The position numbers and the translations under genes were made by a program. The notes below the pieces were generated by a model. It was not told the DNA's origin and did no database searches. It was given only the letters and a program-made list of their open reading frames with translations. A stretch of DNA of 29,157 bases from positions 1-29,157 of the IMG/VR virus record IMGVR_UViG_3300025508_000113; one strand, written 5' to 3'. Positions 6,262-13,934 of this stretch are shown here, piece after piece (position 1 is the first letter of the stretch; each line of letters begins with the position of its first letter). The stretch comes from a virus.

Positions 6262-8742
6262 ATGGCAAATTACAATTTAACTAACCAAGAAATAAAAGAT
6301 ACTTTCCAGCAGCTTGCTCAGGTAAGTGGATCAGGACTTCCTGACAATAAAAATTATATTTTAGATGGGACTGGTTCTTTAAAGACAAGTTTAGAGCTTA
6401 CTGCTTCTTTAGCAATTTCAGCCTCTCATGCTGTTATAGCAGATAGTAGTTTAAGTGCTACTAATGCAGATACAGCTTCTTTCTTTGGAGAAGGTATAGT
6501 AACTGCTTCAGCGTTAGCTTCAACTATTACGTTTACTAAAGATAGCGGTGTTACTTTCGATGTTACTGTAGCTCAATCAGGTTCAGTAGAATCAGCATCT
6601 TATGCTAATTTTGCAAGTAATGCAGAGTCTGCTTCTTATGCAACTTCTGCTTCTAGTGCAATATATACAGTATCAAGTTCTTATGCTATAAATGCTACTT
6701 CAGCATCTCATGCATTATACTCAGTATCATCTTCGGCAGCTTTATATTCTGTATCGGCTTCAGCAGCAATAAGAGCAGTATCTTCTTCTCATGCTTTAAA
6801 TGCAGATCATGCAACTCAAGCAGATGATTTAGTAATAAATGTAAAAAACTTAGCCGGTGAAACGTTAGCTAAAGGTACAGCAGTACATGCTACGGGAGTT
6901 ACTGGAGAAAATGTAACAATTATAAAAGCAGATGCAAGTATAGCAGGTAATATGCCAGCTGTAGCGGTACTTAACGAGGAATTAACAGATAACTCAACCG
7001 GAGAAGCTCTTATCAACGGTAGACTTATAGGAATAGATACTTCAAATTTAGTAGCAGGTGCTCCGGTATATGTAAATATAGAGGGTAATTTAACTGCAAC
7101 TAAACCAACAGGAAGTTTGCTTATACAAAATATAGGTACAGCGGCTAAGATTAATGCAAGTGATGGTGAGATAATACTTCAAGGCTCCGGTAGATCAAAT
7201 GACTTACCTAACATTACTACAGATTATTTATGGAAAGGTGATAGTAACGGTGTACCACAAGCAGTTGCGGAGTCTACCTTAGATGTAAATTCAGCTTCAA
7301 CAGCTACATCAGCTTCTCATGCAGTACAAGCAGATAATGCTACTTCGGCATCTTATGCAGTTACTTCTTCCCATGTAACTGATCCTAATATTGCTTATAC
7401 AAACGTAAATAATAGCTTTACAGGTACACAAACATTTAACAATATTGCTGTTAACGGTACAGGTTCTTTTGCTTATTTAGAATCAGTAACAGGATCTGCT
7501 AAAATTATAGGTGATGCATTTATTATCTTAAATAACGATACCCCTACTGAAAGATATGCGGGTATAAAAGTTATAGATAGTGGTGCAGCTGATACTACAG
7601 CTTCTTTACAGTTTGATGGAGGGACTAATGATTGGTTCTATGAATACGGAGGAGATGATGCTACAGATCATGGGGTATTAATGTTTGGACCGGAGTATGG
7701 AGCTAAAGGATCACCAACTTATTTAACAAGTAACACAATACCTAAAGGAGATGGAGGACATCACTTAAACGATTCTAACATTATAGATGATGGTTCTTTA
7801 ATAACTTTAGACTCAGCAGTCTCAGCTTCAGGAAATATATCTGGTAGTAGAATAGCAGCATCAGATGGTTTTGCAACTAATGCAGCTTCTTCATTTGCAT
7901 TTATTCAAACTGATAGTCAAACTGCTTATGGTAACGTAACAATAGACATGGCTAATTCAGTATTCTCTGGATTAACTATAGGGGCAGCAGCACTACCAAC
8001 AAGAGCTCCAGGTATTACAATGTATACTTCTCATAGTTCTTTTGCTACAGGATTTAACTATGCAGGTATAACTATAAACGACGGTGACAATGGAGTTACC
8101 TTTTACGGAAATAAAGTAAATGCAGGAGGTTCTGGAGCAGTAGCTCCGGCAGATAAAGCAGCATTTGTTATACAAGCAGGTGCTACTGCAGATTCTACAA
8201 CAGGAGATAATACTTCTTTTGCAATAAATAATGCAGATGGATTCCCTAACTTTACTAAAACTACTATCTTTAGAAGACCAGTATCTGCTTCAGCAGGTAT
8301 AAGTGCATCAGGAGATATAGGTTTATCGGGTAACTTAATAGTAGACGGAGCATCTAACTTAAATGGAGTATCTACTCTAAGTGGTTCAGTTATTGTAACT
8401 GGTTCAGTACAATCTGAGGTAATAAGTGGTTCAGCAGATGGTAGTAGAAACTTTAGTTTAGATATGGAAAAAGCTAGTATGTACACTTGTGAACTTATAT
8501 CCGGTAGTAATATAAACATACAACCGGCTAACATAAAGAAAGGTGGTACTGTAATGCTTAAAACTATACAGCCTTCTACATCAGCAGATTCTTATGGAGT
8601 ATTGACTTACGAAAGTTCAGTTAAGTTCTCAGGAGGTACAAGTTTACAACCTACAGCTGCTTCTGGTAGTGTAGATGTATTTACTTTTGTTTCTTTTGAC
8701 GGTACTACTTTAGATGCTACAAGTGTAACTGATTTAAAATAA
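6262..8742 (+). CDS. Long tail fibre or adhesin with SASYA/SASHA repeats
   Basis: The 826-residue product is dominated by Ser, Ala, Thr and Gly. Residues about 108-180 are a tandem array of short units ending in ASYA, SSYA or SHAL, and a second block lies at about 343-372; such arrays are expected to form extended triple-stranded beta structure. Between them, at about 190-310, is a compact domain (ETLAKGTAVHATGVTGENV) of a type seen in fibre and decoration proteins. The C-terminal third has further beta repeats and a globular end (SMYTCELISGSNINIQ). No Peptidase_S74 chaperone motif is seen. The likely role is host surface recognition. The gene starts two bases after the connector stop. Confidence 0.65.
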   Translation: MANYNLTNQEIKDTFQQLAQVSGSGLPDNKNYILDGTGSLKTSLELTASLAISASHAVIADSSLSATNADTASFFGEGIVTASALASTITFTKDSGVTFDVTVAQSGSVESASYANFASNAESASYATSASSAIYTVSSSYAINATSASHALYSVSSSAALYSVSASAAIRAVSSSHALNADHATQADDLVINVKNLAGETLAKGTAVHATGVTGENVTIIKADASIAGNMPAVAVLNEELTDNSTGEALINGRLIGIDTSNLVAGAPVYVNIEGNLTATKPTGSLLIQNIGTAAKINASDGEIILQGSGRSNDLPNITTDYLWKGDSNGVPQAVAESTLDVNSASTATSASHAVQADNATSASYAVTSSHVTDPNIAYTNVNNSFTGTQTFNNIAVNGTGSFAYLESVTGSAKIIGDAFIILNNDTPTERYAGIKVIDSGAADTTASLQFDGGTNDWFYEYGGDDATDHGVLMFGPEYGAKGSPTYLTSNTIPKGDGGHHLNDSNIIDDGSLITLDSAVSASGNISGSRIAASDGFATNAASSFAFIQTDSQTAYGNVTIDMANSVFSGLTIGAAALPTRAPGITMYTSHSSFATGFNYAGITINDGDNGVTFYGNKVNAGGSGAVAPADKAAFVIQAGATADSTTGDNTSFAINNADGFPNFTKTTIFRRPVSASAGISASGDIGLSGNLIVDGASNLNGVSTLSGSVIVTGSVQSEVISGSADGSRNFSLDMEKASMYTCELISGSNINIQPANIKKGGTVMLKTIQPSTSADSYGVLTYESSVKFSGGTSLQPTAASGSVDVFTFVSFDGTTLDATSVTDLK
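6580..6835 (+). repeat. Degenerate tandem repeat encoding Ser-Ala-Ser-Tyr/His-Ala units
   Basis: Within the fibre gene, short units such as GCATCTTATGC and TCTTATGC recur at irregular spacings of about 24-48 bases and encode ASYA, SSYA or SHAL. The units vary in sequence and stay in frame, so this is protein repeat structure and not a regulatory array. Confidence 0.6.
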
Positions 8743-8748
8743 TATTAT

Positions 8749-9561
8749 ATGTTAGTAAAACCTTTTGGATTTTATGGTGCAGCAGCAGCAGGTGCAGGTG
8801 GAATAGGTTATGGTAATCCACCTTATGATCAAGATTTAGTAGCTTACTATGACTTTGGAGACAATACAGATGGGAGTTGGACAGGGGGCACTACTTTAGC
8901 AGATGGAGATATGGTTACTGATTTATCTGGTAATGGTTTTGATTCTGAATTACAAGCAGGATTACAAACATGGACTTATGATTCTACAGTAGGCAAAGGA
9001 GTTATTGCTACAAATGTTAAGTCAGGTGGTTATTTCTTTATGGATGCTTTATCAGGTGCTTTTGCTTCTTTAACTGCATATACTTTTGAGTTTGTTTGTT
9101 ATTTAGCTAGTGACTTATCCAATGATAACTTAATATTTAGATTTGACAATAATGGTTTTTCAAGAGCAGAAAGTAACTTACAGCAGTATACTAGCCCTCC
9201 TAAAAGAATAGGATTCGATACTATTACTCAACAAAATAACAACGTATCAGTAGGTACTAATAATCAAGCTGTTTTAGCAGGCTTTTTACATATGGTGTAT
9301 ACAGCCGGTCAAGGAGAAACTTCTAAGGTTTATTTTAATGGTAGTTTGTTAGGTGAAGGTGGTACAACAATGTCGGGTACTGATACTTTTACTTTTGATA
9401 GAACAGGAGAAACAGCAAATACTAATGCATGGTTTGGTACAAGTAACTATTCAGGAGGTACATTTCCAGGACAAATGGGTGTATTTAGATTATATAGTAG
9501 TGCAATGACTGCTACAGACGTATCAAATAACTTCTCTTTCTATAACGCTCAATTCCCATAA
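8749..9561 (+). CDS. LamG/concanavalin-like virion protein
   Basis: The 270-residue product has a short Gly/Ala-rich lead (MLVKPFGFYGAAAAGAGGIG), which may be a virion anchor. It is followed from about residue 27 by a jelly-roll of the LamG/laminin-G type: DLVAYYDFGD at the start, LTAYTFEFVCYL in the middle, FLHMVYTAGQGETSKVYFNG, and FPGQMGVFRLYSSAMTATDV near the end. That spacing is characteristic of these sugar-binding folds. It lies six bases after the fibre gene and probably acts with it in binding host glycans. No hydrolase residues stand out, so binding is more likely than depolymerisation. Confidence 0.65.
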   Translation: MLVKPFGFYGAAAAGAGGIGYGNPPYDQDLVAYYDFGDNTDGSWTGGTTLADGDMVTDLSGNGFDSELQAGLQTWTYDSTVGKGVIATNVKSGGYFFMDALSGAFASLTAYTFEFVCYLASDLSNDNLIFRFDNNGFSRAESNLQQYTSPPKRIGFDTITQQNNNVSVGTNNQAVLAGFLHMVYTAGQGETSKVYFNGSLLGEGGTTMSGTDTFTFDRTGETANTNAWFGTSNYSGGTFPGQMGVFRLYSSAMTATDVSNNFSFYNAQFP

Positions 9562-9589
9562 AAAGAAAAGCCCTCCATAGGTAGAGGGC
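9561..9589 (-). terminator. Terminator between convergent genes
   Basis: GCCCTC (9570-9575) pairs with GAGGGC (9584-9589) around an eight-base loop. On the minus strand the stem is followed by TTTTCTTTT, which makes it a good intrinsic terminator for the leftward helicase unit. On the plus strand it is followed by a weaker AATTCAAGGGTTTT, so it may also stop the fibre transcript. Confidence 0.7.
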
Positions 9590-9674
9590 AATTCAAGGGT
9601 TTTAAAAAAATGTAAGGTTAAAGTTATGACGTTTAACTTATATATAAGATAAGAACTTTATCTCAATTAAACAA

Positions 9675-11642
9675 CTAAGCATACTTAAAAGTATAACCAT
9701 TCCAACTATCTTTATTTCCTTTTAAAATTTTTGCTATAGTACAACGGTTAATTATACCCTTAAAAGCTTTACTAGCTTGTGTATAAGAATCAAAATTAAG
9801 GTGTTCTTTAGTCTCAACATTTATAGCAGTTACTGGCATTTTTCTAGCACTTCCTCTTCCTCCAATTACTTTTTTGTAATTCTCTTTATCATTAAGAATT
9901 AAGTAGGTTGCTGCTTTAGGGCTAACTTGATATAGTTTTTCTCCTGGTTTTAAAGAATTATACAAATCCCAATATTGTTTAATTCTAGCTTGCTTACCAC
10001 TTTTACTTTGATAAGTATATTTAAAATGTTCATATACTTCTTCTATAGCTTTTTTATAGTTGTGATGTCTAAGCCAGTTCATTAATTTATAATCATTTTT
10101 ATAAAATACTCTATAATCAGTATACTTCTTAATTTGTTTCATTGTATCTTCCAAATTTCTATTATTGTTAGGAATAGTCATGTTAAATAAAGTTTCTCTA
10201 ACTTTACCAATAGTAGTCCAAGCTACAGTACTAAACATATCGTCTTGTTTAGCTAATACACTCTTAAAAAAGTTCATATCTAAAGGTAAGTCAATCATCT
10301 CATAATTATAAACTGATCTCTTTCTACCAGGAGTTTTACAACCACCGTCTCTATTAGGATTAGTTCTTCTAGGTACAGTAACAGGTATTCTCATATCGTT
10401 AAAGTTTCTACCGTTAAACTTAGAGTACCATTCTCTATCTAATAAAAGTAAAGCACCTTTCATAATAACAGTATAGTAACCAGCATCTTTAGAGTTAGAT
10501 ACTTTATAGAAATACTTTCTTTTTTTAGCGTCAACTTTAGATACCCTGAACAATCTAGCCATCATTTGAAGAATAGAGTTAAGGTTTCTAGTCATAGTAA
10601 AGTCAATAGCATTATAAAGTTCGGTATAAGACCAACCCATTCTACCTCTGTTTACAGAAACTAATACTCTTACATCGTTATCTTCTTTAAACTTATCCAT
10701 AAGAGAAGAGTCATCATCGTTCTTACTGTGAGATACTAGTACACCATTTTCTAAACCGTCAAAGGTTCTAAGTACTTCAGCAAACTTATTAGCTTGTTTA
10801 ATTGAGTTAGCCCATATAATAGTCTTATCTAAATGCTTAAAGAACTTACCAGCAACATCGTTAGTAAGTCTGTTTACGTTCTTAAGACTCTTTATAGGGT
10901 TTTTAAGTTTTTTCATCATACCTAAAATAACTTTCTTAAAAGAAGCTTCGTTAGCTAATCTAGCTTTAGCTATAGCAGTTAAGGTTAAGTTATCATTAGC
11001 GTTATAATCTTCCTCTTTAAAGTCATAGTAAGAAGAAACAACATGAACTTCAGTATCAGCAATTCTACCTTCGTCATATAAATCCATTACAGGTACAAAG
11101 TGCATATGGAACCCACCTTTTAAAATAAAGATAGAAGGAGTACCAGTCAATAGTAACTGCTGTTTAGGTTGAGTTTTCTTTATAATAGTTTTTACAGTCT
11201 TAGCATAGTACCATACGTGAGCTTCGTCAACAATCAGTTTCTCTACTTTAGGTAAAATATCAATACACATACTAATAGTCTGCGGTAAACAAACAATTAC
11301 TTGAGCGTCTGAATCTACAGCATCTCTAAGCTCATCACAAGTCTTACAGACTACATACTTAAAGTCAGGATTAAAATCTATAATCGAATCTTCGAAGTTA
11401 GATCTTAAGTTAGTCTGAGCAGAAGGTATAATAATAGTCTTCTTGTTTTTGTTAGATTTATCCATATAGAATAAGTTTAACAACATAATAGTATAGAAAG
11501 TTTTACCTGAAGAAGTACCGGCAGCTAATACTACCTTATCTTCGTTAAGTATCTTTTCATCTACTAATGCATCCATTTGCCATTTTACCTCATCGATAAA
11601 TGGTCTTGCTTTTAACATCTTTTTTAAATTTTTTAATCTCAT
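9675..11642 (-). CDS. DEAH-box superfamily 2 helicase with NUMOD-like C-terminus
   Basis: The 655-residue product has the ordered motifs of an SF2 helicase. Walker A GTSSGKT is at residues 42-48, the DEAH box at 139-142 (LIVDEAHVWYY), motif III-like TGTP at 166-169, and a motif VI-like LQMMARLFRVSK at about 357-368. The second RecA domain includes VSVNRGRMGWSYTEL. It should couple ATP hydrolysis to movement on or remodelling of DNA, probably for replication or recombination. The last 50 or so residues (INVETKEHLNFDSYTQASKA, then a TIAKILKGN helix and GYTF) look like a NUMOD-type DNA-binding module, usually found on homing endonucleases. It is encoded leftward with the small gene at 11645, two bases upstream. 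No polymerase or primase was found in the contig, so this may be the main replication enzyme. Confidence 0.8.
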   Translation of the reverse strand: MRLKNLKKMLKARPFIDEVKWQMDALVDEKILNEDKVVLAAGTSSGKTFYTIMLLNLFYMDKSNKNKKTIIIPSAQTNLRSNFEDSIIDFNPDFKYVVCKTCDELRDAVDSDAQVIVCLPQTISMCIDILPKVEKLIVDEAHVWYYAKTVKTIIKKTQPKQQLLLTGTPSIFILKGGFHMHFVPVMDLYDEGRIADTEVHVVSSYYDFKEEDYNANDNLTLTAIAKARLANEASFKKVILGMMKKLKNPIKSLKNVNRLTNDVAGKFFKHLDKTIIWANSIKQANKFAEVLRTFDGLENGVLVSHSKNDDDSSLMDKFKEDNDVRVLVSVNRGRMGWSYTELYNAIDFTMTRNLNSILQMMARLFRVSKVDAKKRKYFYKVSNSKDAGYYTVIMKGALLLLDREWYSKFNGRNFNDMRIPVTVPRRTNPNRDGGCKTPGRKRSVYNYEMIDLPLDMNFFKSVLAKQDDMFSTVAWTTIGKVRETLFNMTIPNNNRNLEDTMKQIKKYTDYRVFYKNDYKLMNWLRHHNYKKAIEEVYEHFKYTYQSKSGKQARIKQYWDLYNSLKPGEKLYQVSPKAATYLILNDKENYKKVIGGRGSARKMPVTAINVETKEHLNFDSYTQASKAFKGIINRCTIAKILKGNKDSWNGYTFKYA

Positions 11643-11644
11643 AA

Positions 11645-11881
11645 TTATTTATTTAAATATTGTTTTAAGTGACTCTCAGTAAACTCTAGGTTCATTATAG
11701 CTTGATGAACTTCTGCAAGTATCTGATTATATTGACGGTTAGTCAATTCTAATGGACCAGATTCTGAACCATTAAGTGTTAGTAAATCTAAAGTAGCAGC
11801 TAAATTATGAGCTGATTTTGCAATAGACTTAATGTTTTTAAATTCTCTTTTTAATCCTTCTTTGTATCGTACTTCTACCAT
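11645..11881 (-). CDS. Unknown 78-aa protein, first gene of the leftward unit
   Basis: The product is short, charged and predicted mostly helical (REFKNIKSIAKSAHNLAATL, and QILAEVHQAIMNLEFTESHL). There is no membrane segment, cysteine cluster or recognised motif. Its stop lies two bases before the helicase start, so the two are surely co-transcribed, and it may be a helicase partner or regulator. The start at 11881 follows an A/T-rich leader. I do not recognise the family. Confidence 0.65.
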   Translation of the reverse strand: MVEVRYKEGLKREFKNIKSIAKSAHNLAATLDLLTLNGSESGPLELTNRQYNQILAEVHQAIMNLEFTESHLKQYLNK

Positions 11882-12085
11882 AACCTTAATTTTAGTTTAA
11901 ATTAACAGCAGGTAAACTATTCACCCGCTTTATTAATATAAAGATAAGAAAAATATATCGACTAGGCAACTATTTAACAAATTATTTTTTTTTAGGGTTT
12001 ACGTATTTAAGAGCTATGTATATATAGACGATAGTTGCATTTACGTCAAATATATCGTATATTAATAATATAAAGAAAAGTAAAA
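11882..12085. promoter_or_regulatory. Divergent intergenic region
   Basis: These 204 bases separate the leftward helicase unit from the rightward HNH gene and must hold both promoters. Visible elements are an imperfect inverted repeat at 11908-11928 (GCAGGT and ACCCGC, one mismatch, nine-base loop) in the leader of the leftward unit, a run of nine T around 11983-11992, and a minus-strand TATATTTG at 12047-12054 that fits the Bacteroidota -7 consensus TAnnTTTG. No matching -33 element is evident. No clear plus-strand promoter was recognised. Confidence 0.4.
12047..12054 (-). promoter_or_regulatory. Candidate Bacteroidota -7 box (TATATTTG)
   Basis: On the minus strand the bases read TATATTTG, matching TAnnTTTG of the Bacteroidota housekeeping promoter. 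It would give a leader of about 160 bases before the 11881 start. A TTG at the expected -33 spacing is missing, so the call is weak. Confidence 0.22.
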
Positions 12086-12787
12086 ATGAAACAAAAAGAA
12101 GAATGGAAAGCAGTACCTAATTACGAAAGATACTTAGTGTCAAACACAGGTAGAGTTATATCGACTCTTAAAAATCGAACCAAAGAACTTAAAGCTCAGA
12201 AAGATGCTATTGGCTATCTACATTTTCGTTTGTACCCTACAGAACCAATTCATGGTTTCTACCCTAATGGAAGGGGAAAGAAGCCTAGGTTATTTAAAGC
12301 GCATAAACTTACCTTAGAGACGTTCTGTCCTACCTTAGACACGACGTTAGAGGTTAATCATAAAGACGGTAATAAGCATAATAATAGCTTAGATAATTTA
12401 GAGTGGGTTACCAGACAGCAGAATATACAACATAGCTGGGATTTAGGTGTGAGAGCTAATATGCATACTAAGGTAGCAAGAGTGAATAGAAAACCTTTAG
12501 TAGCTATACATCGTTCAGGTCAAGAAAGATACTTTAGTGGTAATATAGTTGCTAAGTTTGGTTTAGGTTGTAGTCTGGGTACTATAGCCAATGTTCTAAG
12601 ATCAGGAAAGGAAATAGAAAGAGGAGCAGCTAAAGGTTATACTTTGGTTAGAATATCAGAATTACCTAATGATTGTCAATTTGAAGACGTTCCAGACTTA
12701 CAAGAAAAGATAGAAGCACACAATGCAAAGTACTTTAGTAAAAACTGGAAACAAAAAAAAATTAAAAAAAGTTTAGGAAATAGTTGA
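12086..12787 (+). CDS. HNH endonuclease with NUMOD4 domain
   Basis: The 233-residue product has a NUMOD4 module at the N-terminus (EEWKAVPNYERYLVSNTGRV, residues 5-24). An HNH_3-type nuclease follows at about residues 70-112, with H in AHKLTLETF, NHKDGNK and NSLDNLEWVT. A C-terminal NUMOD1-like segment is at about 133-192 (VAIHRSGQERYFSG and GTIANVLRSG). This is the architecture of free-standing homing endonucleases of phages, which nick or cut double-stranded DNA at a target site and spread their own gene. It stands alone between the divergent intergenic region and a stem-loop, which fits an inserted mobile gene. A role in packaging is less likely because the terminase is 4 kb away. Confidence 0.85.
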   Translation: MKQKEEWKAVPNYERYLVSNTGRVISTLKNRTKELKAQKDAIGYLHFRLYPTEPIHGFYPNGRGKKPRLFKAHKLTLETFCPTLDTTLEVNHKDGNKHNNSLDNLEWVTRQQNIQHSWDLGVRANMHTKVARVNRKPLVAIHRSGQERYFSGNIVAKFGLGCSLGTIANVLRSGKEIERGAAKGYTLVRISELPNDCQFEDVPDLQEKIEAHNAKYFSKNWKQKKIKKSLGNS

Positions 12788-12795
12788 TCTTCTGC

Positions 12796-12834
12796 AAAAA
12801 AAACATTACCTTATTGGATATCCCGGTAAGGATA
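12796..12834 (-). terminator. Stem-loop with T-run on the minus strand
   Basis: CCTTATTGG (12809-12817) pairs with CCGGTAAGG (12823-12831) over nine positions with two G-T pairs and a five-base loop, and the stem can extend past a one-base bulge. The eight A at 12796-12803 become eight T after the stem on the minus strand. It is therefore a terminator for leftward transcripts, although no leftward gene lies to its right. On the plus strand it has no T-run. Confidence 0.5.
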
Positions 12835-12889
12835 ACCAGAAAAGATAAAACCTAGATATGTATAATATATAATATTAAGAGAGTATAAT

Positions 12890-13165
12890 ATGGAAGATAA
12901 GTTAAATAAGATAATATTTCTAATAGAGAAGTTAATAGAAATAGAAGAAAAGAAAATAAATAAACCAATAGAAGTAAAAAGTAATCCAGTAAATAATAAA
13001 GATTACTATAGTTTTGAAGAATTAGATACATTAATTAAGACTAAGATATCTCAGATTAACCTTAGTGATAAACAAAAAGCATTTGTTAAAAATATCTACG
13101 AGTTTGGAACTAAACACAATAGAATAACATCTAAACAATATCAAGCATTAATTAATTTATTATGA
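12890..13165 (+). CDS. Unknown 91-aa protein
   Basis: The product has an N-terminal amphipathic coiled-coil-like helix (MEDKLNKIIFLIEKLIEIEE), a polar linker, and a C-terminal helical unit (LSDKQKAFVKNIYEFGTKHN, then ITSKQYQAL). The second unit resembles small helical modules at the ends of phage DNA-metabolism proteins. Its stop overlaps the next ATG as ATGA at 13162, implying translational coupling. It begins the accessory operon after a 100-base gap. I do not recognise a family. Confidence 0.6.
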   Translation: MEDKLNKIIFLIEKLIEIEEKKINKPIEVKSNPVNNKDYYSFEELDTLIKTKISQINLSDKQKAFVKNIYEFGTKHNRITSKQYQALINLL

Positions 13166-13518
13166 GCAAATACATTCCAACAAATAATAAACCAGAAGGT
13201 CAAGTAAAACCTAAGCTAAAAGTAAAAGTAGTTATGGATGGAAAGGAAACTTTTCTAAATGAATACGATGCTTTTCAAATGATATCTGAACTTAAACAAC
13301 AAATGGCTCAAGTAAGTCAAGCAGTACAGGGTATCATGGATGCGATGTCAGCAGCTACATCAGATGTTAGTCTTGCTAACCAGCCTCCTGCTAAGCAATC
13401 TACAGCTCCTCAGCCTGGTACATTAAAGTTACCTAAACTTAATAAAGTTAGTGATGGTAAATTATCTGGTGGAGAAAAATATTACGGTTCTGACGGTGGG
13501 GTCAAATTACAGTCGTAA
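13162..13518 (+). CDS. Unknown 118-aa protein
   Basis: The product has a Lys/Pro-rich start, a beta-like KVKVVMDGKETF segment, a helical centre (DAFQMISELKQQMAQVSQAV, about residues 37-56), and a low-complexity C-terminal half rich in Pro, Ser and Gly that is probably disordered. No cysteine, membrane segment or enzyme motif is present. It overlaps the genes on both sides by one to four bases. It might be an adaptor or assembly protein, but no function is supported by sequence. Confidence 0.6.
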   Translation: MSKYIPTNNKPEGQVKPKLKVKVVMDGKETFLNEYDAFQMISELKQQMAQVSQAVQGIMDAMSAATSDVSLANQPPAKQSTAPQPGTLKLPKLNKVSDGKLSGGEKYYGSDGGVKLQS

Positions 13519-13934
13519 TGGTACCTTGGAAATACCAGAATAAAGAAGTTGCTTCGATAGAAGATGTACCTAAAAGCGCAGTAGGTTTTATATACATTTT
13601 AACAGATGTCTTAGGGTATTGGTATATTGGCCGTAAGGCTTTATATGCTACGGTTACAAAAGCTGCGCTTAAGGGTACTAAACGGAAACGGAAAGTTACG
13701 ACAGAAAGTAAATGGTTAAGTTACTGTTCTAGCAATAAATATTTTAAACAATTAGAGTCATGGGAGATAGTAGATAGAACTATTATAGACTTTGCTTACA
13801 GTAAGAAGGAGTTAACGTTTTTAGAAACAGAAGCTTTATTTAGTTTACAAGCTCTTAGAAACCCAATGAGTAAAAATGCTAATATTTTAGGAAAGTTCTT
13901 TCCAAAAGATATAACAGGTAACAAGAAAGAGTAA
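13518..13934 (+). CDS. GIY-YIG-like putative endonuclease
   Basis: The 138-residue product contains GFIYILTDVLGYWYIGRK at residues 23-40, the two-strand signature of the GIY-YIG nuclease fold. A basic stretch follows (KGTKRKRKVTTESKW) with the ES-W-Y-x-S pattern I know from small phage proteins of this class, and a Glu-rich helix (FLETEALFSLQAL, about residues 101-113) could supply the metal-binding Glu. It would cut DNA, perhaps in recombination or genome processing, or act as a mobile nuclease. The ATG shares one base with the upstream stop and the gene overlaps the next start as TAATG. Family membership is fairly likely and its role is unknown. Confidence 0.6.
   Translation: MVPWKYQNKEVASIEDVPKSAVGFIYILTDVLGYWYIGRKALYATVTKAALKGTKRKRKVTTESKWLSYCSSNKYFKQLESWEIVDRTIIDFAYSKKELTFLETEALFSLQALRNPMSKNANILGKFFPKDITGNKKE

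Noticed and set aside
6580-6835. Repeats resembling a CRISPR-like or iteron array
   Set aside because: The units are short, degenerate, in frame and unevenly spaced, and encode the ASYA/SHAL fibre repeats.
8103-8534. 143-codon open frame on the minus strand inside the fibre gene
   Set aside because: It lies wholly opposite a repeat-rich gene with strong Ser/Ala/Thr codon bias. It has no start context or recognisable protein features, and the plus-strand product is convincing.
11882-12085. tRNA or riboswitch in the divergent gap
   Set aside because: No cloverleaf or conserved riboswitch core could be drawn; only a short imperfect inverted repeat and AT-rich sequence are present.
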